Positions 1 through 6,535 of a DNA stretch of 36,696 nt are shown in pieces (position 1 is the first letter of the stretch; the number at the start of each line of letters is the position of its first letter). The stretch covers positions 1 to 36,696 of IMG/VR virus record IMGVR_UViG_3300046535_000692; one strand, 5' to 3'. The notes beneath the pieces were generated by a model. That model saw only the letters and a program-made list of their open reading frames with translations, did no database searches and had not been told where the DNA came from. The position numbers were made by a program, and so were the translations under genes. Source of the DNA: a virus.

Positions 1-50
1 CCTCTGGGCCCTCTTTTTTTCTGGGAACTAGAAACTTCTTGAAAACAAGT

Positions 51-177
51 GGTGCCAGTGGTGCCAGTGGTGCCAGAGGGGGTAAAAGAGCAGGTCAGAG
101 GGTATTTGGGGGTGGCACCACTTAGGGTAGGCTTAGTCGTGCCAGTGGCACCACTTTCACTGTGCGTGTAGTGCCAG
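51..177. repeat. GTGCCA iteron-like repeat cluster
   Basis: Three perfect or near-perfect tandem copies of the 9-bp unit GGTGCCAGT lie at 51-77. Further GTGCCA cores occur at 139 and 171, and inverted TGGCAC copies at 113 and 146. The pair at 139-151 forms a dyad, GTGCCA-G-TGGCAC. Five direct and two inverted cores within about 130 bp, with a 9-bp phase at the left, look like binding sites for a protein (replication initiator, repressor or packaging factor). The role is not known. Confidence 0.6.
122..140. promoter_or_regulatory. Iron-box half site (DtxR/DmdR-like)
   Basis: The sequence TTAGGGTAGGCTTAGTCGT shares the 12-mer AGGGTAGGCTTA with the much better iron box at 6508-6526. The left half fits the actinobacterial iron-box consensus and the right half does not: about 13 of 19 positions by my count. 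It lies between the GTGCCA repeats. It may be a decayed or half operator, or chance. Confidence 0.3.
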
Positions 178-272
178 CTACTGTGTGTGATGGAGGTGGG
201 GTAGCGGAGCGGGGCTACTCATGTGGTTCGGGGTAGATCGCACCAAGTGTGGAGCTATCTCGATCTAGTGGG

Positions 273-306
273 TTTGGTCAGACCAAAAACCTAAGCAAGC
301 GCTTAG
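273..306 (-). terminator. Leftward intrinsic terminator after first gene
   Basis: Read on the minus strand just after the stop codon at 311, there is a 6-bp stem CTAAGC-GCTT-GCTTAG (306-291) followed by GGTTTTTGG, as expected for Rho-independent termination. A second hairpin, TTTGGTC-T-GACCAAA (287-273), follows directly. It would end the leftward operon that begins near 6.5 kb. Confidence 0.65.
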
Positions 307-310
307 TTGG

Positions 311-709
311 TCAGAGGGCGGGCTGAGTGAGGCAGGCCCCGAGCTCGGCATCGGATCCGGCGGGGTGGAGACACTCGGAGAGCAGTGCCGGACCGGCGGG
401 GTTGGTGATGACCGAGCCCGAGGGGTTGCGGCGGGACTGGGCGGGGCGGAGGTACAGGGCGACGCAGTACCCGGTGAACCGGTCCGGCACGGTATGGCAG
501 GCCCGTACGGCGGCGACGACGGGGCGCGGCACGGTCGGGACGATGGTCGCGGTCACGGCGGGGACGGGGGACACGGGTACCCCCTCCTGGTTGCTGATGG
601 CGGGTGCGGCGACTGCGAGAGTGGCGATACCGAGCAGAGCGGCCCCGTAGGCGGTCATCGCCCCGATGAGAGGGAGATTCCGGCGGATTTTGGCGGTCTT
701 GAGACGCAT
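311..709 (-). CDS. Small secreted protein with signal peptide
   Basis: A 132-residue protein, last gene of the leftward operon. Residues 1-10 are basic (Lys/Arg-rich) and residues 13-35 are hydrophobic and Ala/Leu-rich, ending in an AVAA-P type signal-peptidase site near residue 35. The mature part has four cysteines, which could form two disulfides outside the cell. The start at 709 is supported by an AGGAAAGG ribosome site. No family is recognised. An exported phage early or moron-type protein could act at the cell surface, for example in superinfection exclusion, but that is only inference. Confidence 0.7.
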   Translation of the reverse strand: MRLKTAKIRRNLPLIGAMTAYGAALLGIATLAVAAPAISNQEGVPVSPVPAVTATIVPTVPRPVVAAVRACHTVPDRFTGYCVALYLRPAQSRRNPSGSVITNPAGPALLSECLHPAGSDAELGACLTQPAL

Positions 710-822
710 GGCGGGCCTTTCCTGGCGTATGTGGTGCGGGGGGGTGGTGCTGAGGGCGGTTTCACGGCCCCGCAGAGTCTCTGAGGGCGTCTGCGGGGCC
801 GGAAGCGGAGGGATACGGCCGG

Positions 823-1236
823 TTAGGCGGCGAGAGCGCTGGAAAGCTGGGAGACGGCCGCCTGGTACTGCGCGATGCGGGGCCGGTAGCCCCTGATGCC
901 ATCCTGGCCGTTGATCATGGCGCGCACCTGGTTGCGGGTGTAGCGGCCGGTCATGCGCGACGGCACCCGGAACGGCTGTGCGGCGATCTGACGGGCTACG
1001 GGGGTGCGCAGGGCCGGGGAGACGCCCATACGCCTGGCGGCGTCCCGTAGCCCTCCTGCGACGGCGGGAATGTCGTCCACGGGGACTCCGGCGGCGAGGA
1101 GGTAGGTGCCGAGGGAACGGGGGCGGCGGGTGGTGGTGGCGAGGAGGGCGATCCGGCGGCGTTCGGTGAGCGGCGGGCGGTTGTCCCGGCGTCGGGTGCG
1201 GAGCATGGCGCGGCGGTCACGCGTTGACTTGATCAT
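823..1236 (-). CDS. Very basic small protein, unknown function
   Basis: A 137-residue, strongly Arg-rich protein with no membrane segment. The N-terminal 30 residues are dominated by Arg and Lys, and a Pro/Val-rich middle is followed by a helical C-terminus ending in Ala-Leu-Ala-Ala. The start at 1236 is chosen because TAGGAATGTC precedes the ATG; a longer upstream extension of the frame lacks a ribosome site and covers the next gene. The charge suggests nucleic-acid binding, but no known fold is seen. It lies between the secreted protein and a small gene at 1275, in the same direction. Confidence 0.6.
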   Translation of the reverse strand: MIKSTRDRRAMLRTRRRDNRPPLTERRRIALLATTTRRPRSLGTYLLAAGVPVDDIPAVAGGLRDAARRMGVSPALRTPVARQIAAQPFRVPSRMTGRYTRNQVRAMINGQDGIRGYRPRIAQYQAAVSQLSSALAA

Positions 1237-1274
1237 GACATTCCTAGGGTTGAGGGCGAATGGCTGATGGAGGG

Positions 1275-1484
1275 TCAGGCGTTCTGTGCGGCGTGCTCCA
1301 TCAGCCGCTTGCGGACGTTGGCGCGGGTCGCCGCTTCGGTCTTCCCGGCTTCCACGCCGGACAGCTTCGGTTCGGTGATGAAGGCGTTCCATCCGCCGAA
1401 CGCGTGGGCGACGTGGGCGACGCGGACGCCGTTGAGGGTGGCGTAGGAGAAACCGGGCTCGACCTTGATCCACTTGAGACGCAT
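1275..1484 (-). CDS. Small hypothetical protein
   Basis: A 69-residue protein, basic at both ends, with an Ala-His-Val-Ala-His-Ala stretch in the middle and a predicted C-terminal helix. Two ATG codons are separated by ATC (ATG-ATC-ATG at 1490-1482). The ribosome site AAAGGA touches the first and lies 6 nt before the second, so the second (1484) is chosen. No family recognised. The following 142 bp up to 1627 hold no gene I can support. Confidence 0.6.
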   Translation of the reverse strand: MRLKWIKVEPGFSYATLNGVRVAHVAHAFGGWNAFITEPKLSGVEAGKTEAATRANVRKRLMEHAAQNA

Positions 1485-1626
1485 GATCATTCCTTTGCTT
1501 ACGGAGAGTGACGGGTTGGCAGATGGTGACGGTTGGCCGGTGTGACGGAGAGTGACTACCCCTCTGTAGTTCCGGCGGGAAGCACACCCGGAGTAGGTGC
1601 ACTCCCCGCCGGTACGGCAGAACGGG

Positions 1627-2082
1627 TCAGCGGTAGTCGTGCGCCCCGAGCGGGCCGGTACCGGTGTCCGTGCGCACCACCATCACGTGATACGTGCGGC
1701 GTGGCCCGAAGCCTACCCCCGGCTTGCCAGCTTCCGGGGTCATGCGCTTGAGCCCGATGTTCCGGTGCTCCGGGTGCCACGTGGCGGTGTAGTACGGCGT
1801 GATGGTCTCGCCGTCGTCCAGCAGCCACAGCGCGCGGCGGAAGTCGGGGAAGACGTCCACGCCGCCCGGGATGCTGATTTCCACACCCGTGAAGCCGTCG
1901 GCGCTCTCGGGCCACGTGATGCGCTCTACGATGCGGTAGGCGTAGTCGCGCGCCCGGGTGTGGTTGTCCATGGGGACCGTGATGTGCAGATGAGCGGACG
2001 TACGGGCGCCCGTAGGGCCGGTCCATCCGATGGGGCGCAGCTCGCGGCCGTTGTTGGCGTCGGTGGTGTAGTCCGTGGTCAT
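1627..2082 (-). CDS. Hypothetical protein, leftward early operon
   Basis: A 151-residue soluble protein. It begins with a polar stretch, followed by a mixed alpha/beta region with a His-Leu-His-Ile strand, a central Asp-Phe-Arg-Arg segment and a C-terminal beta-rich Arg/Thr region. The start at 2082 has AAGGAACATC immediately before ATG, matching several sister genes. No signal peptide, membrane segment or cysteine cluster is present, and no family is recognised. Confidence 0.65.
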   Translation of the reverse strand: MTTDYTTDANNGRELRPIGWTGPTGARTSAHLHITVPMDNHTRARDYAYRIVERITWPESADGFTGVEISIPGGVDVFPDFRRALWLLDDGETITPYYTATWHPEHRNIGLKRMTPEAGKPGVGFGPRRTYHVMVVRTDTGTGPLGAHDYR

Positions 2083-2122
2083 GATGTTCCTTTTCCTGGC
2101 GTAGCGGGTGAGGGGTGAGGGA

Positions 2123-2488
2123 TCAGGCGAAGATATAACGGCCGTGCGTGAGGTGGTCCTGTCCGGTGATCCGAGCCTTACCGGCCGCACGCCGCGCCAG
2201 TTCGTTTCGGATCATGCGCAGGTATGCCAGGTCGCACCGCCGGATGTTCTCGCCCCGGTACGGGCGGCAGTAGCCGGAAAGCTGGAATTCCTTGGTCTTG
2301 GCCTCATGGATCAGGTCTTCCGTGCTCATGGCGGCGTACTCCAGACGGAGGCTGCGGAGCGCCCCGGACTGTTGCCGGGCGCCAGAGCGCCGCATGTTGA
2401 GGATGAAGTCAACGGTTCCGTTGAGATCCATACGGTCGATGCCGTAGACGTGGCCGTACTGGCGGAGCAAGGGGATGTAGTTGCGCAT
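2123..2488 (-). CDS. Hypothetical helical basic protein
   Basis: A 121-residue, mostly helical, basic protein. Two Cys-Arg elements (near residues 80 and 92) and many Arg residues in the second half suggest a small nucleic-acid or protein-binding factor, without a recognisable fold. The start at 2488 is set by AAGGAAACC before the ATG; a longer frame upstream has no such site. It is spaced 40 bp from the next leftward gene. Confidence 0.6.
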   Translation of the reverse strand: MRNYIPLLRQYGHVYGIDRMDLNGTVDFILNMRRSGARQQSGALRSLRLEYAAMSTEDLIHEAKTKEFQLSGYCRPYRGENIRRCDLAYLRMIRNELARRAAGKARITGQDHLTHGRYIFA

Positions 2489-2587
2489 GGCGGTTTCCTT
2501 ACGTGAGGGGGATGGCTGTAGATCCGTGAGGGCGCGCCGTACCCGGTATACCGAGTCAGGTACGGGTGCCCTCACGGAACGGCAGAG

Positions 2588-2965
2588 TCACGCTTCGTTG
2601 AGTTCGTAGTCCTGCGTGACGTCGTTGCCGTCCTCCGACACGTGCACGTGGATGCCGTGCGGGGATAGCGAACCGCATGCGAAGTTGCCGTTGCCGACAC
2701 CGAGCGAGTCTTTCTCGTCTTCCCCGTCGGTACCGCACGGGCAGTTGCTCCGGGCGTTGTCGGCAGCTTCCGCCATCAGCGCACCGGCCATGCGCTCGGC
2801 GTCACGCTCGGAGCGGAAGCCCTTGTAGGTGGTCTGGAGACCGAACGTGCCGCACGAGTCGGACACCTCCACCCGGAACCATCCGCCACCCGCGTACTCG
2901 ACGGCATAGTCCCTGATCCAGTCGCTTTCGTCGTTGGCGGAGTAGACGCGGTTGTGGAGTTCCAT
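2588..2965 (-). CDS. Acidic hypothetical protein
   Basis: A 125-residue acidic protein. The first half predicts beta strands (a WFRVEV-like segment) and a helix rich in Glu/Ala/Arg. The second half has a Cys-Pro-Cys element near residue 78 and a very acidic tail. The ribosome site AGAGGA abuts a first ATG at 2971 and lies 6 nt before a second at 2965 (ATG-ATC-ATG), so 2965 is preferred. Unknown function; the 193 bp upstream, to 3159, show no supported gene. Confidence 0.6.
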   Translation of the reverse strand: MELHNRVYSANDESDWIRDYAVEYAGGGWFRVEVSDSCGTFGLQTTYKGFRSERDAERMAGALMAEAADNARSNCPCGTDGEDEKDSLGVGNGNFACGSLSPHGIHVHVSEDGNDVTQDYELNEA

Positions 2966-3158
2966 GATCATTCCTCTTTCTGATTCGAGGGGTTGAGGAC
3001 ACGCGCGGCGCATCACGGGCCACGGTCCGGGGCACCCGCCCTACGGCGTTGAATGGTGCGGCCTGTCGTCCGTGGCCATACTCGTCTGCTCCGCGCGTGC
3101 AGCGCTACCGGTCAGCCATGACGCTGCGCCCGCCCGAGACGGGGCCGGTAGCTGTGTG

Positions 3159-3437
3159 CTAGTCCTGCGGGAAGTGGAACATGCCGTCCGTGGGGCTGTA
3201 GTCCCCGTCCGACCAGTCATCAATGGAAACGGAGTAGGCGACGACGTTCGGCGCGGTCTTGAGGGTTTCCGCGAGGGTTACTCCCGTGATGACCGATGAC
3301 GTGACAACCCCCTGCCATGTCGGACGGATGCCACGGGCGGGCGACTCAAGCCATGTGATGCGGCGCCATCCCCGGGGGACCGGGGCACGGCGGGTGATGG
3401 AAAACTCGGCAACGACTCCGGTGTCTGTCATGGTCAT
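3159..3437 (-). CDS. Small hypothetical protein
   Basis: A 92-residue protein with alternating hydrophobic residues, suggesting a small beta-rich domain, and an acidic C-terminal third with Asp-Asp-Trp-Ser-Asp-Gly-Asp. GGAAAGAACATC precedes the ATG at 3437; a second in-frame ATG at 3431 is possible. No family recognised. It forms a tight leftward pair with the gene at 3464. Confidence 0.6.
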   Translation of the reverse strand: MTMTDTGVVAEFSITRRAPVPRGWRRITWLESPARGIRPTWQGVVTSSVITGVTLAETLKTAPNVVAYSVSIDDWSDGDYSPTDGMFHFPQD

Positions 3438-3463
3438 GATGTTCTTTCCTTCCTGGCAGATGG

Positions 3464-3712
3464 TCAGCGGCGGGCGAGGTGCGCCGCTTGTGCGTGTGCC
3501 TCGTCTTCGGTCATGTCCAGCGTTTCCGGGTACATGGGCCGTGTCTCGCTTGCGGTGTAGCGGACAACGCTGTAGCGGTCTTCCGCCGCGTCCAGTGCGA
3601 CGACGCGGTACCCCTCGGGTCCGGTGAACACCCAGCGGTTGCAGATGAACGACATGCCGTCACCCGTGGGGTAGTCGGTGCTGCGGGGCGTGGTGGTGGT
3701 GGTCTCGGACAT
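3464..3712 (-). CDS. Small acidic hypothetical protein
   Basis: An 82-residue protein: a Thr-rich flexible start, then a beta-rich core (residues 18-55) and an acidic helical tail (Met-Thr-Glu-Asp-Glu-Ala). GAGGGAACCATC precedes the ATG at 3712. It is the size of a host-takeover early protein, but nothing in the sequence names a function. Confidence 0.6.
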   Translation of the reverse strand: MSETTTTTPRSTDYPTGDGMSFICNRWVFTGPEGYRVVALDAAEDRYSVVRYTASETRPMYPETLDMTEDEAHAQAAHLARR

Positions 3713-3784
3713 GATGGTTCCCTCTCTGTAGTCCCATGGCCACGCGCACCCGTACAGGCATGCGCATGACCATGCGACGGCAGA

Positions 3785-4354
3785 TTAGCTAGCGGACGAA
3801 ACCTCAGCGGCCGTCATTGCGCACGCACACTCATCGTCCGGAACGTGCCCGCACGGTATGGTGTCATCGTCACCGCACGTGATGGGGCACCGGCCGTAGT
3901 GCTCCGAGCGCCATGCAGTGTCGCACCCTACGCAGTGTTGCTCGATGCGCGTCGCCCGGTTGTGAAACTCCGCGCGCTGGGACACTGGCTTACCGCAGTA
4001 CGCGATACGCCCGGACCCCTCACGCCGGATACAGCCGATCTTGCTACGGCCGTTGACCCACGTACGGGACGCCGGGAGATAGTCGAACCCCGTGCCGAAC
4101 TCCGTACGGAGCATCTCGCCGACGGATGCGGCTGTGTGCGAATGGTCGGTGCCGTAGTCCACGCTCTGTGCGACGACGTTCCAACCGGACACGTGACGCT
4201 GGACGATCATGTACGCCCACGTGAGGTGATGCTCCGCCGTAGCGATGGGGCTGACCAGGATGACGGTAGGGGCCGTGTTGGGCGCGTCCGTGTCACGGTT
4301 GACCCGCTCGACGTGCTGCCATTCCTTGTTTGCGTAGATCATCGGAACTGACAT
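3785..4354 (-). CDS. Cys-rich protein, probable zinc binder
   Basis: A 189-residue protein. Residues 1-110 are mixed alpha/beta. The C-terminal 80 residues carry about ten cysteines and several histidines, including Cys-x2-Cys near residue 145, Cys-x3-Cys, Cys-Gly-His and Cys-Ala-Cys, which resembles one or two zinc ribbons. The ATG at 4354 lies 2 nt beyond the stop codon of the upstream gene, and AAGGGTGGTAAG serves as its ribosome site, so the two are probably translationally coupled. A nucleic-acid-binding role fits the zinc cluster but is inference. Confidence 0.65.
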   Translation of the reverse strand: MSVPMIYANKEWQHVERVNRDTDAPNTAPTVILVSPIATAEHHLTWAYMIVQRHVSGWNVVAQSVDYGTDHSHTAASVGEMLRTEFGTGFDYLPASRTWVNGRSKIGCIRREGSGRIAYCGKPVSQRAEFHNRATRIEQHCVGCDTAWRSEHYGRCPITCGDDDTIPCGHVPDDECACAMTAAEVSSAS

Positions 4355-4356
4355 GA

Positions 4357-5325
4357 TCACTTACCACCCTTCGCGTTGTCAGCGTTCTTCTTGATGGCGC
4401 GCGCGATCTTGAGCGCGGCCGACTTCTCAGCCTTTGCCTGCGCGTCGGCCGCGTGTGCGATCTTGCTCTGCGCGTCCAACCGGCGACGGTACCGACGCTG
4501 CCAGCTGTCGGACTTGCTCTTGTACACCGCGACCGTGACACCGATCGCCTCAAGCGCGGACGGGTGCGAGTCTACGAACGCCTTGGCCGGGCCGACAGCT
4601 TTGCCGTTGATCTTGATGACGACCAGCGGCGGAGACTTCACCGACTCGTCGAGATGATCCCGGCCGGTCGGGTCGCTCATGGTGCCACGGGAAGCCACCA
4701 CCTTGCCCCCGCCCGGAGCCTTGACCTTACGTCGGTCCGCCGGGGCGCCTGTCTGAGACTTGCCCCGGACGATGGCAGCCTCATTCGGCAGCACACCCGT
4801 ACCGAAGAACGTCCCCGGCTCCGGGGGGAAGGGACGCACGGGCAGACCGGCCGTAGGAAGGGGCTCGAATGCCTCCGTCTCGGGCGCCGGTGCCGGTTCA
4901 CTCTGAGTGACCGGAGCGTGCAGCTCCCACACACCCTCGGACACAAGCTCCGCGATCTTGGCAGGCGCGTCAAGCTCCGCCGCCGCCCGAAGTTCCGCGA
5001 TCATGTCCGCGTTCTCTTCGGCGTAGGCGGCGTTCCGGGCGTCCTCAAGCGCGGTCTGTCCGGCGTCGCTCGCAAGCCATGCCTCGCACTTCTTGCACTT
5101 CCGGTCGCCCTGAAACTTCTCCGTGACGCCGTTCTTCGCGCGCCATGCGTCCATGGGCTTGGAGCCGGAGCACACGGGCTGCATCTGCGGGTTACCGCCG
5201 ATGTGATCCGCACCCCGTGTGATCAGGGTGGACATGATCACGTGGCCGACGCCGTTCGCGTAGCCGAACCATGAGGGCGTTGCATCGAATGTGAGCGCGA
5301 CGTACGAGGTTTCGATTTCAGTCAT
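4357..5325 (-). CDS. Multidomain hypothetical protein with Cys-x2-Cys
   Basis: At 322 residues this is the largest gene of the leftward arm. Residues 1-90 form a domain with Cys-Lys-Lys-Cys near residue 78. Residues 90-135 are an Ala/Glu-rich helix. Residues 140-185 are a Pro/Glu-rich linker. Residues 225-270 form a small alpha/beta unit. The last 55 residues are a Lys/Arg/Ala-rich helix, probably a nucleic-acid-binding tail. Start 5325 is set by GGAAAGATC before ATG. It is first downstream of the repeat-rich leader (5326-5983). No family is recognised. Confidence 0.65.
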   Translation of the reverse strand: MTEIETSYVALTFDATPSWFGYANGVGHVIMSTLITRGADHIGGNPQMQPVCSGSKPMDAWRAKNGVTEKFQGDRKCKKCEAWLASDAGQTALEDARNAAYAEENADMIAELRAAAELDAPAKIAELVSEGVWELHAPVTQSEPAPAPETEAFEPLPTAGLPVRPFPPEPGTFFGTGVLPNEAAIVRGKSQTGAPADRRKVKAPGGGKVVASRGTMSDPTGRDHLDESVKSPPLVVIKINGKAVGPAKAFVDSHPSALEAIGVTVAVYKSKSDSWQRRYRRRLDAQSKIAHAADAQAKAEKSAALKIARAIKKNADNAKGGK

Positions 5326-5355
5326 GATCTTTCCTTTCGTCTGCCCTGATGGGCG

Positions 5356-5431
5356 GAAGGGTCAACGGCACGCACACACGAGGTATGCGCACTGGTCACC
5401 CTTCCCCCGTGCCGCCCTAGGGGGCAGCACG
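5356..5431. repeat. Nested inverted repeat module 1
   Basis: GGAAGGGT (5356-5363) pairs with ACCCTTCC (5397-5404) directly beside the TGAT hairpin at 5343. Next to it CCGTGC (5408-5413) and GCACGG (5426-5431) extend the TAGG hairpin into a stem of about 10 bp with one mismatch. The stem is strong enough to act as a terminator or processing site, but no T-run follows on either strand. Confidence 0.55.
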
Positions 5432-5544
5432 GGGGGTTGGTGTGATGGAAGTCGATTGGTAGCGCGCACCCATCAGTGCACCACGTGCGCGCCTATGCGC
5501 ACACCCCCTCGGGACGACAAAGCCCGAGACGTACCCCGCAGTTC

Positions 5545-5609
5545 CCGATCTTCACCCGCCCTGATGGGCAGTGCGCTCCGCCCTAGAGGGCAGTACGCGG
5601 GAAGATCGG
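5545..5609. repeat. Nested inverted repeat module 2
   Basis: CCGATCTTC (5545-5553) and GAAGATCGG (5601-5609) are perfect 9-bp inverted arms. They enclose one TGAT hairpin (5558-5569) and one TAGA hairpin (5580-5591), so the segment can fold as a three-way or four-way branched RNA, or a DNA cruciform. A partial copy, CGATCTTCCC plus a TGAT hairpin, recurs at 5832-5853. Confidence 0.6.
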
Positions 5610-5804
5610 TACCGGATTCAATCGGACACCCCCACCTGGTTCACTCGCTCTGGTCACCCGCGCCACGTTTCCGTGCCGCTGCGCATTGCAGCGCGTCGTC
5701 CCTCTTAGGTGGGGACCACCCCTTCCCTCTGTCGCCCTAGGGGGCAATGAAGATCAGGAGATTAGGCCTTCTCAGATTGATCATGTGTCCGGAAGTGTCC
5801 GATA

Positions 5805-5820
5805 TTGAGTTCTCAAGGAA
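5805..5820 (-). promoter_or_regulatory. rrn-leader-like boxA antitermination sequence
   Basis: On the minus strand the sequence reads TTCCTTGAGAACTCAA. From memory this matches the sequence just upstream of 16S rRNA genes in Streptomyces and related actinobacteria (TTGAGAACTCAA followed by CAG or TAG), where Nus factors load for antitermination. It contains the dyad TTGAG-AA-CTCAA. It sits in the leader between the leftward gene at 5984 and the ten genes from 5325 down, the place where an antitermination site would be useful. Recognised by eye, not by search. Confidence 0.6.
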
Positions 5821-5959
5821 CAGCCCATACGCGATCTTCCCGCCCTGATGGGCCGACGCCCTAGTGGGCGCGATCACGCTGGATTCAGTTGGATCATGGC
5901 GACTCATGGTCACCGTCAGTGATCACCTGCCCTGATGGGCTGCTGATCACCTACGGCAA

Positions 5960-5976
5960 CCCCCGTCGCGCGGGGG
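5960..5976 (-). terminator. GC-rich hairpin after the 5984 gene
   Basis: CCCCCG (5960-5965) and CGGGGG (5971-5976) form a 6-bp all-GC stem with a 5-nt loop, 8 bp beyond the stop codon of the leftward gene. On the minus strand only TTGCC follows, so termination would be partial; with the boxA downstream it may be an attenuation point. Confidence 0.4.
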
Positions 5977-5983
5977 CGCTGCC

Positions 5984-6331
5984 CTAGATCATGTTGCAGG
6001 CCTCGGCCCATGAGCCGTACACGGAACGGGCCTTGACCATGATCCACATGGCGGGGGCCTCGGCCACGTCATCCGCGTCCGCGTCACGCCATCCCCATGA
6101 TCCGAACTCCGCGCGGATCCAGGCCAGGGCGGTGCTGGTCACACGGGTGACCTCGGCGTCGCGCACGGTGATGCGCTCACCCGCGCGCAGGCCATGGGCG
6201 GAGATGACCTTGAGGACGACGCGGTCACCAAGATCACGCACGAGGGTCCCGATGATCGCCCGGCGGGGGGACTCCGCGATCATGAGGGTGCCCTGGCTGA
6301 GGGCGTGCTTGATCATCGTGTTGGTGTTCAT
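5984..6331 (-). CDS. First leftward gene, hypothetical protein
   Basis: A 115-residue protein, with beta-rich residues 25-65 and Trp-rich residues 75-105 (Trp-Ile-Arg, Trp-Gly-Trp-Arg, Trp-Ile-Met). It is the promoter-proximal gene of the leftward unit, downstream of the iron box. Three starts overlap in ATGATGATCATG; GGAG lies 9 nt before the last (6331), which is chosen. Its TAG stop lies inside a degenerate copy of the GCCCTAG repeat. No family recognised. Its position suits an early regulator, but no DNA-binding motif is visible. Confidence 0.6.
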   Translation of the reverse strand: MNTNTMIKHALSQGTLMIAESPRRAIIGTLVRDLGDRVVLKVISAHGLRAGERITVRDAEVTRVTSTALAWIRAEFGSWGWRDADADDVAEAPAMWIMVKARSVYGSWAEACNMI

Positions 6332-6507
6332 GATCATCATCTCCGGTCTCGCGGGCGGGGCGCCTGCCCTAGTGGGCGGGGGCCTGGCCTCCGGGGTTTC
6401 CCCCTTTGGCCATGCCCTAAGTCTACAGCCTCGCTAGGGTTTCGGGGCGCTTTTCCGTGACAGGTTCCGGCCACTTGTGGTGCATGATCATGTGTCCGTA
6501 TCCGGCA

Positions 6508-6526
6508 TGAGGGTAGGCTTACCTCA
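6508..6526. promoter_or_regulatory. Iron box (DmdR/IdeR/DtxR-type operator)
   Basis: The 19-mer TGAGGGTAGGCTTACCTCA is an imperfect dyad and fits the actinobacterial iron-box consensus TWAGGTWAGSCTWACCTWA at 16 of 19 positions by my count. It lies 10 bp downstream of a minus-strand TTGACT (6541-6536), overlapping the place where the -10 of a leftward promoter would be. An iron-loaded host repressor bound here would block that promoter. Confidence 0.6.
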
Positions 6527-6535
6527 GTCACACAC

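Larger units (their letters stand above)
1..310. other. Gene-free left edge with repeats and a terminator
   Basis: No convincing gene is seen on either strand. The stretch starts with GGGCCC followed by a run of seven T (14-20), which could be the tail of a rightward terminator whose stem lies partly outside the window. It then carries the GTGCCA repeat cluster (51-177), an iron-box half site (122-140) and the leftward terminator of the first gene (273-306). Whether the window edge is a genome end cannot be told. Confidence 0.6.
5326..5983. other. Gene-free hairpin-rich leader of leftward operon
   Basis: About 660 bp without a supportable gene or tRNA on either strand. It is filled with 12-bp GCCC-TNNN-GGGC hairpins, two larger nested inverted repeats, a direct repeat TGATCACCT (5920 and 5944) and an rrn-leader-like boxA (5805-5820). 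It lies between the leftward genes ending at 5984 and starting at 5325, so it would be transcribed as a long structured RNA. Confidence 0.7.
5343..6377. repeat. Array of GCCC-TNNN-GGGC hairpin repeats
   Basis: Two classes alternate. GCCCTGATGGGC occurs at 5343, 5558, 5842 and 5929. GCCCTAG(G/A/T)GGGC occurs at 5414, 5580, 5734, 5858 and 6366. A half copy, GCCCTAG, at 5981 carries the stop codon of the 5984 gene. I saw no copy elsewhere in the window. Each can form a 4-bp GC stem with a TNNN loop. The classes tend to come as pairs (TGAT left, TAGN right), 4 to 60 bp apart. The role is unknown; RNA processing sites, terminators or operators are possible. Confidence 0.75.

Noticed and set aside
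51-177. CRISPR-like array from the GTGCCA repeats
   Set aside because: Units are only 9 bp, partly tandem without spacers and partly inverted; no cas gene is present.
3017-3158. Short minus-strand frame (ATG near 3105) in the gap between two leftward genes
   Set aside because: Only 12 codons, with a GGAG upstream but no other support; more likely chance.
5626-5720. tRNA gene suggested by GGTTCACTC and flanking CCCCACCT/AGGTGGGG arms
   Set aside because: No anticodon or D-arm can be placed and the spacing does not fit a cloverleaf; the arms only make a long-range inverted repeat.
5291-5740. Rightward open frame across the hairpin array
   Set aside because: It overlaps the start of a supported leftward gene, is repeat-derived and has no ribosome site.
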